Positions 38,843 through 48,606 are shown, counted from the first letter of the stretch. The stretch: DNA of 64,000 nt from Burkholderia pyrrocinia (GCF_001028665.1 NZ_CP011503.1:682001-746000); one strand, 5' to 3'. The notes: generated by a model from the letters alone, not told the origin. Numbers and translations are program-made.

Positions 38843-38875
38843 CACTATCTGCACAATAGTGCTATTAATACTATT
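38843..38875. promoter_or_regulatory. Overlapping inverted repeats in the gntR-dgoD region
   Basis: CACTAT (38843-38848) pairs with ATAGTG (38856-38861) over 7 bases. AATAGT (38855-38860) pairs with ACTATT (38870-38875) over 9 bases. The two share the central AATAGT. They are A/T-rich in a GC-rich setting and lie between the divergent starts, so they are the likely operator of the FadR-type regulator. Confidence 0.6.
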
Positions 38876-38966
38876 TTTTATCGGGCTACGCTAGGATAAC
38901 AATGAAAGCACGCGACCGTGCGCCGCGCCCGAGTGCCCGCGCCGGCCAACCATGGAGACTCGCATC

Positions 38967-40115
38967 GTGAAAATCACCCGCCTCGAAACTTTCGTCGTCC
39001 CGCCGCGCTGGCTGTTCCTCAAGATCGAAACCGACGAGGGTATCGTCGGCTGGGGCGAGCCGATCGTCGAAGGCCGCGCGCACACGGTCGAGGCCGCGGT
39101 GCAGGAGCTGGCCGACTACCTCGTCGGCCGCGACCCGCTGCTGATCGAGGATCACTGGCAGGTGATGTACCGCGCGGGCTTCTACCGCGGCGGCCCGATC
39201 ATGATGAGCGCGATCGCGGGCGTCGACCAGGCGCTGTGGGACATCAAGGGCAAGCACCACGGCGTGCCGGTGCACGCGCTGCTGGGCGGCCAGGTGCGCG
39301 ATCGCATCAAGGTGTATTCGTGGATCGGCGGCGACCGGCCGAGCGACGTCGCGAACAATGCGCGCGCGGTCGTCGAGCGCGGCTTCAAGGCCGTGAAGAT
39401 GAACGGCTCCGAGGAACTGCAGATCGTCGATACCTACGACAAGGTCGAGCAGGTGATCGCGAACGTCGCGGCCGTGCGCGATGCGGTCGGCCCGCATGTC
39501 GGGATCGGCGTCGACTTCCACGGCCGCGTGCACAAGCCGATGGCGAAGGTGCTCGCGAAGGAGCTCGACCCGTACAAGCTGATGTTCATCGAGGAGCCCG
39601 TGCTGTCGGAGAACGCCGAGGCACTGCGCGACATCGTCAACCAGACCAACACGCCGATCGCGCTCGGCGAACGGCTGTACTCGCGCTGGGACTTCAAGCA
39701 CATCCTCGCGGGCGGTTACGTGGACATCATCCAGCCCGACGCGTCGCACGCGGGCGGCATCACCGAGTGCCGCAAGATCGCGACGCTCGCGGAAAGCTAC
39801 GACGTCGCGCTCGCGCTGCACTGCCCGCTCGGCCCGATCGCGCTCGCCGCGTGCCTGCAGCTCGATGCGGTCAGCTACAACGCGTTCATCCAGGAGCAGA
39901 GCCTCGGCATCCACTACAACCAGGGCAACGACCTGCTCGACTACCTGCACAACCCCGACGTGTTCCGCTACGAGGACGGCTTCGTCGCGATCCCGCAGGG
40001 CCCGGGGCTCGGCATCGACGTCAACGAGGAGAAGGTGCGCGAGATGGCGAAGACAGGTCATCGCTGGCGCAACCCGGTGTGGCGCCACGCGGACGGCAGC
40101 GTCGCCGAGTGGTGA
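38967..40115 (+). CDS. dgoD: D-galactonate dehydratase
   Basis: Enolase-superfamily enzyme dehydrating D-galactonate to 2-dehydro-3-deoxy-D-galactonate in the De Ley-Doudoroff pathway. The translated sequence runs closely parallel to E. coli DgoD throughout: [60 protein letters not shown] and [16 protein letters not shown] at the end. I use the GTG at 38967 because it gives 382 residues, the E. coli length, and GGAG lies 9 bases before it; the ATG at 38952 would add five residues. dgoK, dgoA and a transporter are not in the window. Confidence 0.93.
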   Translation: MKITRLETFVVPPRWLFLKIETDEGIVGWGEPIVEGRAHTVEAAVQELADYLVGRDPLLIEDHWQVMYRAGFYRGGPIMMSAIAGVDQALWDIKGKHHGVPVHALLGGQVRDRIKVYSWIGGDRPSDVANNARAVVERGFKAVKMNGSEELQIVDTYDKVEQVIANVAAVRDAVGPHVGIGVDFHGRVHKPMAKVLAKELDPYKLMFIEEPVLSENAEALRDIVNQTNTPIALGERLYSRWDFKHILAGGYVDIIQPDASHAGGITECRKIATLAESYDVALALHCPLGPIALAACLQLDAVSYNAFIQEQSLGIHYNQGNDLLDYLHNPDVFRYEDGFVAIPQGPGLGIDVNEEKVREMAKTGHRWRNPVWRHADGSVAEW

Positions 40116-40169
40116 GCGCGATGCGCATCGCGCGCGGCTGCGGCCCGCGCGGTACGCATCGACTTCAGA

Positions 40170-40196
40170 ACGGCCGCCCGACAGGCGGCCGTTTTT
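40170..40196 (+). terminator. Rho-independent terminator of dgoD
   Basis: ACGGCCGCC (40170-40178) pairs with GGCGGCCGT (40184-40192) around a 5-base loop and runs into TTTTT (40192-40196). It is 55 bp after the dgoD stop. Confidence 0.9.
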
Positions 40197-40271
40197 ACGT
40201 GAGCGGCGCGACGAGCGGCACGTGCCGGGCACGCGCCGGCGACCTTGCGTCGCGCCGCGCGGAACCCGCCG

Positions 40272-41204
40272 TCAACCGAGCGCCGCGAATCCCGGCACGC
40301 TGGACGACAGCACGGCGGCCGCGACGAACACGCCGATCATCGTCATCGCCTCGAGATGCAGGATGTTGCGGAACGTGTGCGCATCCTCGGTCGACGCGGT
40401 GCGCCGCAAGCGCGGCAGCGCCGAGCAGCGGTTCAGGCCGCCGAGCACGAGCGCGAGCGCGACGAGCAGCAGCTTCAGCAGCAACACGCGCCCCCACGTG
40501 CTGCCGTCGAGCGGCGCGAGCGAACCGCCGAGCCCGCGCAGCGCATTGAGCACGCCCGCCCCGAGCACGAATACGACCGCGACGATCGACGTCCGCGACA
40601 GGTGCTGGCCGATGCGGATCAGCGCGCCGCGTGCGACCGACGAACCGAGTACCGGCAGCACCGCGAGCCCGCCCGCGAGCACGAGGCCGCCCCACACGGC
40701 CGTCGCGAGCAGGTGCAGCGTCTGCACGCCGACCGCCGCGGACAGCGCGCCCGTATCGGCCGCATGGCCGAGCGATGCCTTGCCGGCCGCGACCACGATC
40801 ACCGCGAGCCATAGCACCGCGTGCGCGACCGGGCCGTCCGGCTTGCCGAGCGCGACGATCGCGAGCACCACTGCACCGGCGAACGCGACGCTCCATGCGA
40901 AGCCCGCGTGCGTCTGCATCAGCACGGTCGGGATCGCGGCGAACGCGCCGCCAAGCCCTGCGCCGCTCATCGTCGCGGCTTCGTAGACCAGCCAGCCGAG
41001 ATCCGCGAGCACGAGCGCCAGCGCCGCCGCGACCAGCGAATGTTGCGCGCGCAGCCACGCGGGATGCGAAGGCGAGACGACCGGCCGCGCGCCGTCCTTG
41101 CCGAGCCACGCCTTGAGCAGCGCCGAGCCGACCGCCATCGCGAACGCGGCGTCCATCAGCGCCGCGAGCGCGACCTGCCCGATCCACAAGCTGTCGAACT
41201 TCAT
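40272..41204 (-). CDS. copD: CopD-family copper transport membrane protein
   Basis: A 310-residue inner-membrane protein with eight hydrophobic helices, matching the CopD/PcoD domain. Conserved His and Trp residues are in LQTLHLLATAVWGGLVLAGGL and in HTFRNILHLEAM. CopD usually works with periplasmic CopC, and no copC is adjacent here. It diverges from the cytochrome c genes across a 378-bp gap. The role in copper import is inferred from the family. Confidence 0.88.
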   Translation of the reverse strand: MKFDSLWIGQVALAALMDAAFAMAVGSALLKAWLGKDGARPVVSPSHPAWLRAQHSLVAAALALVLADLGWLVYEAATMSGAGLGGAFAAIPTVLMQTHAGFAWSVAFAGAVVLAIVALGKPDGPVAHAVLWLAVIVVAAGKASLGHAADTGALSAAVGVQTLHLLATAVWGGLVLAGGLAVLPVLGSSVARGALIRIGQHLSRTSIVAVVFVLGAGVLNALRGLGGSLAPLDGSTWGRVLLLKLLLVALALVLGGLNRCSALPRLRRTASTEDAHTFRNILHLEAMTMIGVFVAAAVLSSSVPGFAALG

Positions 41205-41582
41205 TGCGCGCACCCTCCCGGAAACGGCCGGCCGGCAGCGCGACGGCAACGGGACAAACAGCGGGAACGAGGCAACTGCACGGTAGAAAGCGTCATCGAT
41301 GAATCCGGAAACGGGAGAAATGACTGGACCTGCGGCGGAGGCGGCGCCGCGCGACCCGCGAGTGTACGGTCTTCGATGGTGAAAGCGCACGCCGGTTCAC
41401 TTCGCTGCTGTGCAATACGCGTCAAATTGTCGCAAGTCGCAAACAGACAGGAACCGACGTCCTTTTGCCAAATAGCCGTCATTACCCATCGATGATAGAA
41501 TGCCGCGTCGCAGCAGCCCGGCTGTCCTGCCGTCCATGCGCCGAGCCGATCGTAGCCCGGACAAGGTCCCCGACGAATAATC
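41205..41582. other. 378-bp gap between copD and the cytochrome genes
   Basis: No gene. TGATAGAAT (41493-41501) is an extended -10 match 80 bp before the cytochrome c4 gene, but there is no good -35 at normal spacing. No palindrome or copper box could be identified with confidence. Confidence 0.4.
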
Positions 41583-42347
41583 ATGGAGTCTCGTGTGTCT
41601 TCAAGACGCCTCTTCCGTCCGCTGCTCGCCGTTCTGTTGATCGGCGGAGCGGGCCTTATGAGCGCTGCCCAAGCGCAGACCAAGCCCACGGAGCAAGCGC
41701 ACGCCCAGCAGGCGCCGCTCAAGGCACCCGATACGATGGCCGAGCGCGTGCGCGGCTGTACCGCATGCCACGGCGTCCACGGCCAGGGCACGGACAACGA
41801 CTACTTCCCGCGTCTTGCCGGCAAGCCGGCCGAGTACCTGTACAACCAGCTCGTCAACTTCCGTGATGGCCGGCGCAAGTACCCGCCGATGAACTATCTG
41901 CTGACGTACCTGAACGACGACTACCTGCGCGAAATCGCCGAGCACTTCTCGGCCGAACGCCCGCCGTACCCGACGCCGGCGAAGCCGACGCTGCCGGCCG
42001 CGACGCTCGCGCGCGGCAAGCAGCTCGTCACGCAAGGCGACCCGTCCCGCAAGCTGCCGGCCTGCGTGGCCTGCCACGGCGCGACGCTGACCGGCATGCA
42101 GCCGGCGATCCCGGGCCTCGTCGGCCTGCACGCCGATTACCTGAGCGCACAGCTCGGCGCCTGGCGCTCGGGCAACCGCCACGCGAAGGCACCGGATTGC
42201 ATGCACGACATCGCGGCGAAGCTTTCCGACGAAGACGTGACGGCCGTGACCGCATGGCTCGCCGCGCAACCGGCGCCCGCCAACCCCGTGCCGGCCCCGG
42301 CGCGCTCGATGAAGACTCCGCTCGCCTGCGGCAGCGAACCGCAATAA
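41583..42347 (+). CDS. Di-haem cytochrome c4-like protein
   Basis: A 254-residue periplasmic cytochrome. The signal peptide covers about residues 1-31 (LLAVLLIGGAGLMSAAQAQ). Two c-type haem sites are present: CTACH (59-63) and CVACH (161-165). The mid-region RLAGKPAEYLYNQLVNFRDGRR is the c4-type repeat. It carries electrons between membrane complexes and terminal oxidases in relatives. It is followed 19 bp later by a tri-haem cytochrome gene and is cotranscribed with it. Confidence 0.92.
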   Translation: MESRVSSRRLFRPLLAVLLIGGAGLMSAAQAQTKPTEQAHAQQAPLKAPDTMAERVRGCTACHGVHGQGTDNDYFPRLAGKPAEYLYNQLVNFRDGRRKYPPMNYLLTYLNDDYLREIAEHFSAERPPYPTPAKPTLPAATLARGKQLVTQGDPSRKLPACVACHGATLTGMQPAIPGLVGLHADYLSAQLGAWRSGNRHAKAPDCMHDIAAKLSDEDVTAVTAWLAAQPAPANPVPAPARSMKTPLACGSEPQ

Positions 42348-42366
42348 GGCAAGGGAGACAGACACA

Positions 42367-43665
42367 ATGAAACGCAAGTCCCTGTTTGCACTCTCGGCTG
42401 TCGCGATCGTCGCGGCTGCCGCCCTCGTGCCGGTCCTGTGGCCGGGCAACGACACGCTGCACGGCGCTGCCGCCGTCGCGGCCACGCCGGCCGACCAGGC
42501 CGCGCTGATCAAGAAGGGCGAATACCTCGCGCGCGTCGGCGACTGTATTGCGTGCCACACCGTGCGCGGCGGCAAGTCGTTCGCGGGCGGCCTGCCGATG
42601 GCGACGCCGTTCGGCACGATGTACACGCCGAACATCACGCCGGACGACAAGGATGGCATCGGCAAGTGGACGTCGGACGACTTCTACCGCGCGATGCACA
42701 CGGGTCGCTCGAAGGACGGCAGCCTGCTCTACCCGGGCTTCCCGTTCGCGAGCTACACGAAGGTCACGCGCGCGGATTCGGACGCGATCTTCGCGTACCT
42801 GCGCTCGGTCGCGCCGGTGTCGGTGCCGAGCCGTCCGCACGAACTGAAGTTCCCGTTCAACAACCGCAACCTGCTGATCGGCTGGCGCACGCTGTTCTTC
42901 AAGGAAGGCGAGTACAAGCCGGATCCGACGAAGTCGGTCGAATGGAACCGCGGCGCCTACCTCGTCGAAGGCCTCGGCCACTGCTCGATGTGCCACACGT
43001 CGATCAACATGATGGGCGGCCCGGTGAGCTCGTCGGCGTTCGCCGGCGGCCTGATCCCGCTGCAGAACTGGTATGCGCCGTCGCTGACGAACGACAAGGA
43101 ACTCGGCCTCGGCGACTGGCACGTGCAGGAGCTGTCCGACCTGCTGCAGGCCGGCGTGTCGCAAAAGGGCGCGGTATTCGGCCCGATGGCGGACGTGGTC
43201 CACAACAGCCTGCAGTACATGACCGACGAAGATACGCGCGCGATGTCGACGTACCTGAAGTCGATCCCGCAGAAGGCCGAAGCGCCGAAGAACATGCAGT
43301 ACGAGCCGTCGAAGCAGTTCGGCAATGCGCTGTTCGATCAGGGCAAGAAGATCTACGCCGACAACTGCGCGACCTGCCACGCCGAAACCGGCGCGGGCAA
43401 GCCGCCGGCCTACCCGCCGCTCGCGGGCAACCACTCGATCATGATGGAATCGGCGGTCAACCCGATCCGCATGGTGCTGAATGGTGGCTATCCGCCGAGC
43501 ACGTTCAAGAACCCGCGTCCGTACGGCATGCCGCCGTTCGCGCAGTCGCTGTCGAACCAGGAAGTCGCAGCAGTGGTAACGTATATCCGGATGTCGTGGG
43601 GCAACAACGGTACGCCGATCTCGCCACAACAGGTGAGTGACCTGCGTTCCGCGCCGCTTGACTAA
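42367..43665 (+). CDS. Tri-haem c-type cytochrome (alcohol/gluconate dehydrogenase subunit-like)
   Basis: A 432-residue protein with an N-terminal signal/anchor helix (residues 5-26). Three haem sites are visible: CIACH (60-64), CSMCH (206-210) and CATCH (334-338). The architecture is that of the cytochrome subunit of membrane-bound alcohol, gluconate and sorbosone dehydrogenases (AdhB type). No flavin or PQQ dehydrogenase gene is adjacent, so its electron donor is unknown. A strong terminator follows. Confidence 0.92.
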   Translation: MKRKSLFALSAVAIVAAAALVPVLWPGNDTLHGAAAVAATPADQAALIKKGEYLARVGDCIACHTVRGGKSFAGGLPMATPFGTMYTPNITPDDKDGIGKWTSDDFYRAMHTGRSKDGSLLYPGFPFASYTKVTRADSDAIFAYLRSVAPVSVPSRPHELKFPFNNRNLLIGWRTLFFKEGEYKPDPTKSVEWNRGAYLVEGLGHCSMCHTSINMMGGPVSSSAFAGGLIPLQNWYAPSLTNDKELGLGDWHVQELSDLLQAGVSQKGAVFGPMADVVHNSLQYMTDEDTRAMSTYLKSIPQKAEAPKNMQYEPSKQFGNALFDQGKKIYADNCATCHAETGAGKPPAYPPLAGNHSIMMESAVNPIRMVLNGGYPPSTFKNPRPYGMPPFAQSLSNQEVAAVVTYIRMSWGNNGTPISPQQVSDLRSAPLD

Positions 43666-43683
43666 ATAACGCGTGACGCAAAC

Positions 43684-43727
43684 GGGGCGCGGCTGCGGGA
43701 AACCGCAGCCGCGCCCCTTTGCTTTTT
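43684..43727 (+). terminator. Strong terminator of the cytochrome operon
   Basis: A perfect 15-bp stem (GGGGCGCGGCTGCGG 43684-43698, complement 43703-43717) with a GAAA loop is followed by TTTGCTTTTT. It lies 18 bp past the stop. Confidence 0.95.
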
Positions 43728-43792
43728 GCGACGCCAGTCCCCGCGCGGGCCGCGCGAGGTGTCGCCGATCATAAAACTCAAGAGTGGTATCT

Positions 43793-45253
43793 ATGTCTTT
43801 CGAATCTCTCGGCCTGGCCGAACCGCTGGTCAAGGCGGTCAACGAGCTCGGCTACACGTCGCCGACTCCGATCCAGCAGCAGGCGATCCCTGCCGTCCTC
43901 GGCGGCGGCGACCTGCTCGCCGGCGCACAAACGGGCACCGGCAAGACCGCCGGCTTCACGCTGCCGATCCTGCAGCGCCTGCATACGTTCTATGCCGAGC
44001 ATCGCGGCGCGAAGCGCGCGGTGCGCGCGCTGATCCTCACGCCGACGCGCGAACTCGCCGCCCAGGTCGAGGAAAGCGTCCGCGCCTACAGCAAGTACCT
44101 GAAGCTGCGCTCGACCGTGATGTTCGGCGGCGTCAGCATCAATCCGCAGATCGATGCGCTCAAGCGCGGTGTCGACATCGTCGTCGCGACGCCGGGGCGC
44201 CTGCTCGACCACATGCAGCAGAAGACGATCGACCTGTCGGATCTCGACATCCTCGTGCTCGACGAAGCCGACCGGATGCTCGACATGGGCTTCATCCACG
44301 ACATCAAGCGCGTGCTCGCGAAGCTGCCGCCGCAGCGCCAGAACCTGCTGTTCTCGGCGACCTTCTCCGACGAGATCAAGGCGCTCGCCGACAGCCTGCT
44401 CGACTCGCCCGCGCTGATCGAAGTCGCGCGCCGCAACACGACCGCCGAGAGCGTCGCGCAGAAGATCCACCCGGTCGACCGCGACCGCAAGCGCGAGCTG
44501 CTCACGCACCTGATCCGCGAACACAACTGGTTCCAGGTGCTCGTGTTCACGCGCACCAAGCACGGCGCGAACCGGCTCGCCGAACAGTTGACGAAGGACG
44601 GCATCAGCGCGATGGCGATCCACGGCAACAAGAGCCAGTCGGCACGCACGCGCGCGCTCGCGGAGTTCAAGAACAGCACGCTGCAGGTGCTCGTCGCGAC
44701 CGATATCGCCGCGCGCGGGATCGACATCGACCAGTTGCCGCACGTCGTCAACTTCGACCTGCCGAACGTGCCCGAGGATTACGTGCACCGGATCGGCCGC
44801 ACGGGCCGCGCGGGCGCGACCGGCGAAGCCGTGTCGCTCGTGTGCGTCGACGAGAAGCTGCTGCTGCGCGACATCGAGCGGCTGATCAAGCGCGAGATTC
44901 CGCAGGAAGTGATCGCGGGCTTCGAACCCGATCCGAATGCGAAGCCGGAGCCGATCCAGCAGCGCCGCGGGCAGCAACAGCCGCGCAGTGGTGGCGGTGG
45001 CGGTGGCGGTGGCGGTGGCGGCGGCAATCGCCAGCCGCGCGCGGGCGGCTCAGGCCAGCCGGCCGCGAAACGCGAAGGCAACGCGCAACCGAAAGCGGCG
45101 CAGCCGAAGGCCGCGAAGCCGCGCACGCAAGGCGGCGCCGGCGGCAGCGGCGGACGCCCGGCGGGCGGCGGCAACAGCGCGCGCCCGGCGAGCGGCAACG
45201 CCGCGCACCCGAACCGCAATCGTTCGTCGCGCAGCGGCCAGCGCGGTCACTGA
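43793..45253 (+). CDS. rhlE: DEAD-box ATP-dependent RNA helicase RhlE
   Basis: A 486-residue RNA helicase. Motifs are in order: Q motif ([14 protein letters not shown]), motif I AQTGTGKT (45-52), [39 protein letters not shown], and [10 protein letters not shown]. The C-terminal tail (about 385-486) is disordered and rich in Gly, Arg and Gln, with a run of 12 glycines, suitable for RNA binding. The ATG at 43793 was chosen over a GTG three codons earlier. Its stop overlaps that of the convergent gene by 7 bp. Confidence 0.95.
   Translation: MSFESLGLAEPLVKAVNELGYTSPTPIQQQAIPAVLGGGDLLAGAQTGTGKTAGFTLPILQRLHTFYAEHRGAKRAVRALILTPTRELAAQVEESVRAYSKYLKLRSTVMFGGVSINPQIDALKRGVDIVVATPGRLLDHMQQKTIDLSDLDILVLDEADRMLDMGFIHDIKRVLAKLPPQRQNLLFSATFSDEIKALADSLLDSPALIEVARRNTTAESVAQKIHPVDRDRKRELLTHLIREHNWFQVLVFTRTKHGANRLAEQLTKDGISAMAIHGNKSQSARTRALAEFKNSTLQVLVATDIAARGIDIDQLPHVVNFDLPNVPEDYVHRIGRTGRAGATGEAVSLVCVDEKLLLRDIERLIKREIPQEVIAGFEPDPNAKPEPIQQRRGQQQPRSGGGGGGGGGGGGNRQPRAGGSGQPAAKREGNAQPKAAQPKAAKPRTQGGAGGSGGRPAGGGNSARPASGNAAHPNRNRSSRSGQRGH
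44990..45025 (+). repeat. GGTGGC hexanucleotide repeat inside rhlE
   Basis: Five GGT-GGC units plus two GGC codons encode 12 consecutive glycines. Such tracts can change length by slippage in multiples of 6 bp without frameshift, so tail length may vary between isolates. Confidence 0.85.
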
Positions 45254-45753
45254 AGCCGCGCGGCCGCGCGCCGCAGGTGCTCGACCTGGCGTTGCCAGCG
45301 CGCGAGCACCGCGGCGCGCTCCCCCTCCAGCGTGAACGTGACGCCTGTCGCGAGACGCGCATAACCGACCCGCTGCGCATCGCCGTGCGCGATCGTCGCA
45401 GCGAATCCGGCCAGTCCGCCGAAGTCGCCTTCGAGCGGCTCGATCCTCAATTGCGCCTGAAAGAACGCGCCGTCCGCGACGAGCGTCAGCGCGGCCGTGC
45501 GCCGTTGCGCGAGCGCGCGCGCCGCACGCGATTGCGGCCATAGCGCCAGCAGCAGCGTGCGCGCATCGTGCGCATAGATCTCGCCGACGCCGAGCAGCGT
45601 CGTGCGCAACTGGCCGTCGTCGGTCGCGACGATCAGCGATGCGGCGATATCGGCATGACGCTCGAGCGCGGTGCCGTCGAACAGCGATACGACGGCCGGC
45701 GGCCACGCGTCGAACGTCCATTGTTCGAGCGCGTGGCGATGGGTATCGGTCAT
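45247..45753 (-). CDS. Hypothetical protein, possibly flavin split-barrel fold
   Basis: A 168-residue protein with alternating strand-like segments ([40 protein letters not shown]) that recall pyridoxamine-phosphate oxidase-like split barrels. That assignment is weak and based on pattern only. There is no signal peptide or membrane helix. It converges on rhlE with a 7-bp overlap and lies 70 bp upstream of the ferritin-like gene's stop, on the same strand as that gene. Confidence 0.6.
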   Translation of the reverse strand: MTDTHRHALEQWTFDAWPPAVVSLFDGTALERHADIAASLIVATDDGQLRTTLLGVGEIYAHDARTLLLALWPQSRAARALAQRRTAALTLVADGAFFQAQLRIEPLEGDFGGLAGFAATIAHGDAQRVGYARLATGVTFTLEGERAAVLARWQRQVEHLRRAAARLQ

Positions 45754-45823
45754 GGTGGCGTGGCCCTGGTGCGGATCGGAGACGATGCGGCAAGCATACG
45801 CGCGACCGGCCGGGCCGCGGCGA

Positions 45824-46651
45824 TCAGCGCAGGAATACGTGCCGCGTGATCTTCGTGAGCGGATAGTGGACGCCCGGCTGGATCTTCGCGGGCAGGTCGA
45901 GCGGCTTGAGCAGCATCTTCACGCACATGTCGGCCGACAGGTTGCGCCGCACGAGCGTACTGATGCGCGCGGCGCGCTCGCGGTTGTACTGGCTGTCGCC
46001 GACGCGATCCGGATAGCGGACCGCGAACACGTGGCGCAGCGCGATCTCGGAATCCTCGTTCTTGATTTCCATCACGCGGCGCGCCAGCGCGCCGAGCACC
46101 GCGAGCCGGCCATTGCCTTCGAGCTGGTTGTACTTCTTGAAGAATTTGAAGAAGTGCTTGTAGTGACGCACTTCGTCCGTGCGGATGTGGTCGGTGATTT
46201 CCTTCAGCACGGGCTCGTCGGAGCATTCGTTGATCGCGCGGTAGAGCGTGGCCGTACCCGTCTCGACGACGCAGCGCGCGACCATCTCGAGCGCGCGGGT
46301 CTTCTCGAATGCCTCGACCTTGCAGGTCTTCGAATACTCGGCGAAGAAATTCGCGAACGCGGTATCCCAGTCGAACTCGGGCCACACGTGCGCGATGTAC
46401 GCCTTCAGCGCGCGGCCGTGCTGCAATTCTTCGTGCTCCCATGCATTGTTGAGCCATGCGGAGACTTCCGGATCGTCGTTGAAGAACTGGCTCAGATTGC
46501 TCGTGTAGAGATCCGAGCCGCTTTCGATGAACGACGACGCGCACAGCAGCAGCAGCAGATCCTCGTTCGCGGCGGCACGCTGACGATCGATCCGGTTCAG
46601 GTCGATGTCCTCGATTCGCCACGGCATCACATGCGTCGTTTTGGTGTCCAT
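45824..46651 (-). CDS. Ferritin-like diiron protein of unknown substrate
   Basis: A 275-residue all-helical protein. All six diiron ligands of the ferritin/desaturase superfamily can be placed: E43 (SFIESGSD), E75 and H78 (HEELQHG), E130 (VVETGTATLY), E160 and H163 (TDEVRHY). That set is typical of acyl-ACP desaturase and N-oxygenase-like enzymes rather than storage ferritin. No electron donor gene is adjacent. The ATG at 46651 was chosen. The role may be oxygenation, desaturation or iron handling; no substrate can be named. Confidence 0.82.
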   Translation of the reverse strand: MDTKTTHVMPWRIEDIDLNRIDRQRAAANEDLLLLLCASSFIESGSDLYTSNLSQFFNDDPEVSAWLNNAWEHEELQHGRALKAYIAHVWPEFDWDTAFANFFAEYSKTCKVEAFEKTRALEMVARCVVETGTATLYRAINECSDEPVLKEITDHIRTDEVRHYKHFFKFFKKYNQLEGNGRLAVLGALARRVMEIKNEDSEIALRHVFAVRYPDRVGDSQYNRERAARISTLVRRNLSADMCVKMLLKPLDLPAKIQPGVHYPLTKITRHVFLR

Positions 46652-46965
46652 GGTGGTGCGCTCCCAGTCGTCGCACGGGGGCCGGCCCATGCCTTCGGCA
46701 CAGGCGCCAGCCGTCCCGCAGGCGGCGTTTTACTTGCGTTTATAGTGAGTCGGTCCGGCCGAACCATCCTGGCATCTTAGCCGGACTTTGATGTTCGTGC
46801 TCCAGAGGACTGACCATGGCCGGCAAGCGCAGTTCCACGCGGTCTGTTGCCGTTCGTTAGACGAGTCCTTCGAACCGCTTGCAGCCGTGCGATGGTACGG
46901 GCCGCACCAAACGAAAAGGGCGGCCGTTCGGCCGCCCGTCGAGCGCATGGAATGGAGGCGAACCG
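46652..46965. other. 314-bp gap between ferritin-like gene and ggt
   Basis: No supported gene; a 14-codon reading frame at 46816-46860 was considered and rejected. The right end holds the ggt terminator. The left part should carry the promoter of the ferritin-like gene. Confidence 0.4.
46918..46937 (-). terminator. Terminator of the ggt-like gene
   Basis: GGGCGGCC (46918-46925) pairs with GGCCGCCC (46930-46937) over a 4-base loop. TTTTCGTTT follows on the minus strand. It starts 29 bp after the stop. Confidence 0.82.
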
Positions 46966-48606
46966 TCAGAAACCGGCCGCCAGACCGTCGCGCCGGCTGT
47001 CGCTCGCGGCGACGTAACCGCGCTCGCGATCGTCGCGATCGAGACGCCAGATGAACTGCCCCGAACCGAAATCCATGTAAGGATCGTCGATCGACTTGAT
47101 CGTATGGCCGCGTGCGGCCAGCGCGTCGACGGTCGCGCGATTCATCGTCGCTTCGACGTCGAGCGTGAAGTCGCGGTTGACCTTCCAGCGCGGCGCATCG
47201 CATGCGGCCTGCGGCTGCTGCCCGTAGCCGAGCATCCGCACGACGGTCTGCAGGTGGCCCTGCGGCTGCATGTCGCCGCCCATCACGCCGAAGCTCATCA
47301 CGGCCTCGGTGCGGCCGTCGACCTCCTCGGTGACGAACGCCGGGATGATCGTGTGGAACGGCCGCTTGCCGCCCGCGACGACGTTCGGCGAAGCCGGATC
47401 CATCGAGAAGCCGTGCCCGCGGTTCTGCAGCGCAATGCCGGTGCCGGGCACCACGAGCCCCGAACCGAAGCCCATGTAGTTCGACTGGATGAAGCTCACC
47501 ATCATCCCGCGCTCGTCGGCCGCCGACAGGTAGATCGTGCCGCCCGAATGCGGACGGCCCGCGCCGAAGTGCGTCGCACGCGCGGGATCGATCTGCTTCG
47601 CGCGTTCGGCGAGATACGCATCGTCGAGCATCTGCTCGGGCGTGACTTCCATCGCGCGCGGATCGGCGACGTAACGATAGACATCCGCGAATGCGAGCTT
47701 CATCGCCTCGATCTGCAGATGCTGCGAGTCGACCGAATCGACCGGCCACTCGGTCACGCCCGCATGCTCGGCGATCCCGAGCGCGATCAGCGCGGCGATG
47801 CCCTGCCCGTTCGGCGGGATCTCGTGAATCGTGTGACGGCCGAAGCGCTTGCCGATCGGCTCGACCCATTCCGGCCGGTATGCGCGCAGGTCGGCTTCGG
47901 TCAGCGCGCCGCCGCCTTCGCGGGCGAACGCCGCGATGCGCTCGGCGAGCGCGCCTTCATAGAACGCACGGGCGCCGTCCTTCGCGAGCGTGCGCAGCGT
48001 CTGCGCATGGCCCGGCAGGCACATGCGTTCGCCGACGAGCGGTGCGCGGCCGCGCGGCATGAAGGTCTCCGCGAAGCCCGGCAGGCCCTGCAGCGCGGGC
48101 ACCGCCGCCGCCCACTTGTGCGCGACGATCGGCGGCACCGCATAACCGCGCTCCGCGATCTCGATCGCCGGCTCGAGCAGGTCCGCGAACGGCAGCGAGC
48201 CGAACTTCGCGTGCAGCGCTTCCCAGCCCGCGATCACGCCCGGCACGGTGACGGTATCCCAGCCGCGCGTCGGCTTGTTCGCGATGCCGTGCGCGTCCTC
48301 GCCGTGGCGCTTGCGGAAATAGTCGACGTTCCACGCGGCCGGCGCGACGCCCGACGCGTTCAGCCCGGACAGCCGCTCGCCGTCCCATACGAGCGCGAAT
48401 GCGTCGCCGCCGAGCCCGCACGACACGGGTTCGACGACGGTGATCGCGGCCGCGGCGGCCAGCGCCGCGTCGACCGCGTTGCCGCCTTTCCACAGCATCC
48501 GCAGCCCGGCCTGCGCGGCGAGCGGGTGCGACGTCGACACGACGTTGCGCGCGAATACCGGGATGCGGGTCGTCGGATACGGGTTGTGCCAGTTGAAGCC
48601 AGTCAT
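46966..48606 (-). CDS. Gamma-glutamyltransferase family protein (cytoplasmic YwrD-like)
   Basis: A 546-residue Ntn-hydrolase precursor. The autoprocessing nucleophile is T357 in HSGGTIYLSAADERG, and the family motifs GGNAVDAALAAAAAITVVEP and SCGLGGDAFALVW are present. No signal peptide is seen, so it is cytoplasmic, unlike classical periplasmic GGT. YwrD-like members may act on glutathione-like or cephalosporin-type amides, but the substrate here is unknown. It diverges from glpR over 214 bp. Confidence 0.87.
   Translation of the reverse strand: MTGFNWHNPYPTTRIPVFARNVVSTSHPLAAQAGLRMLWKGGNAVDAALAAAAAITVVEPVSCGLGGDAFALVWDGERLSGLNASGVAPAAWNVDYFRKRHGEDAHGIANKPTRGWDTVTVPGVIAGWEALHAKFGSLPFADLLEPAIEIAERGYAVPPIVAHKWAAAVPALQGLPGFAETFMPRGRAPLVGERMCLPGHAQTLRTLAKDGARAFYEGALAERIAAFAREGGGALTEADLRAYRPEWVEPIGKRFGRHTIHEIPPNGQGIAALIALGIAEHAGVTEWPVDSVDSQHLQIEAMKLAFADVYRYVADPRAMEVTPEQMLDDAYLAERAKQIDPARATHFGAGRPHSGGTIYLSAADERGMMVSFIQSNYMGFGSGLVVPGTGIALQNRGHGFSMDPASPNVVAGGKRPFHTIIPAFVTEEVDGRTEAVMSFGVMGGDMQPQGHLQTVVRMLGYGQQPQAACDAPRWKVNRDFTLDVEATMNRATVDALAARGHTIKSIDDPYMDFGSGQFIWRLDRDDRERGYVAASDSRRDGLAAGF

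Noticed and set aside
46741..46752. A 12-base match to the T7 phage promoter core (CGACTCACTATA on the minus strand)
   Set aside because: The upstream TAATA and the GGG start are absent and no phage polymerase gene is present, so it is most likely chance.
46816..46860. A 14-codon reading frame starting MAGKRSSTRS with an upstream GAGG
   Set aside because: Too short to support without conservation or expression evidence.
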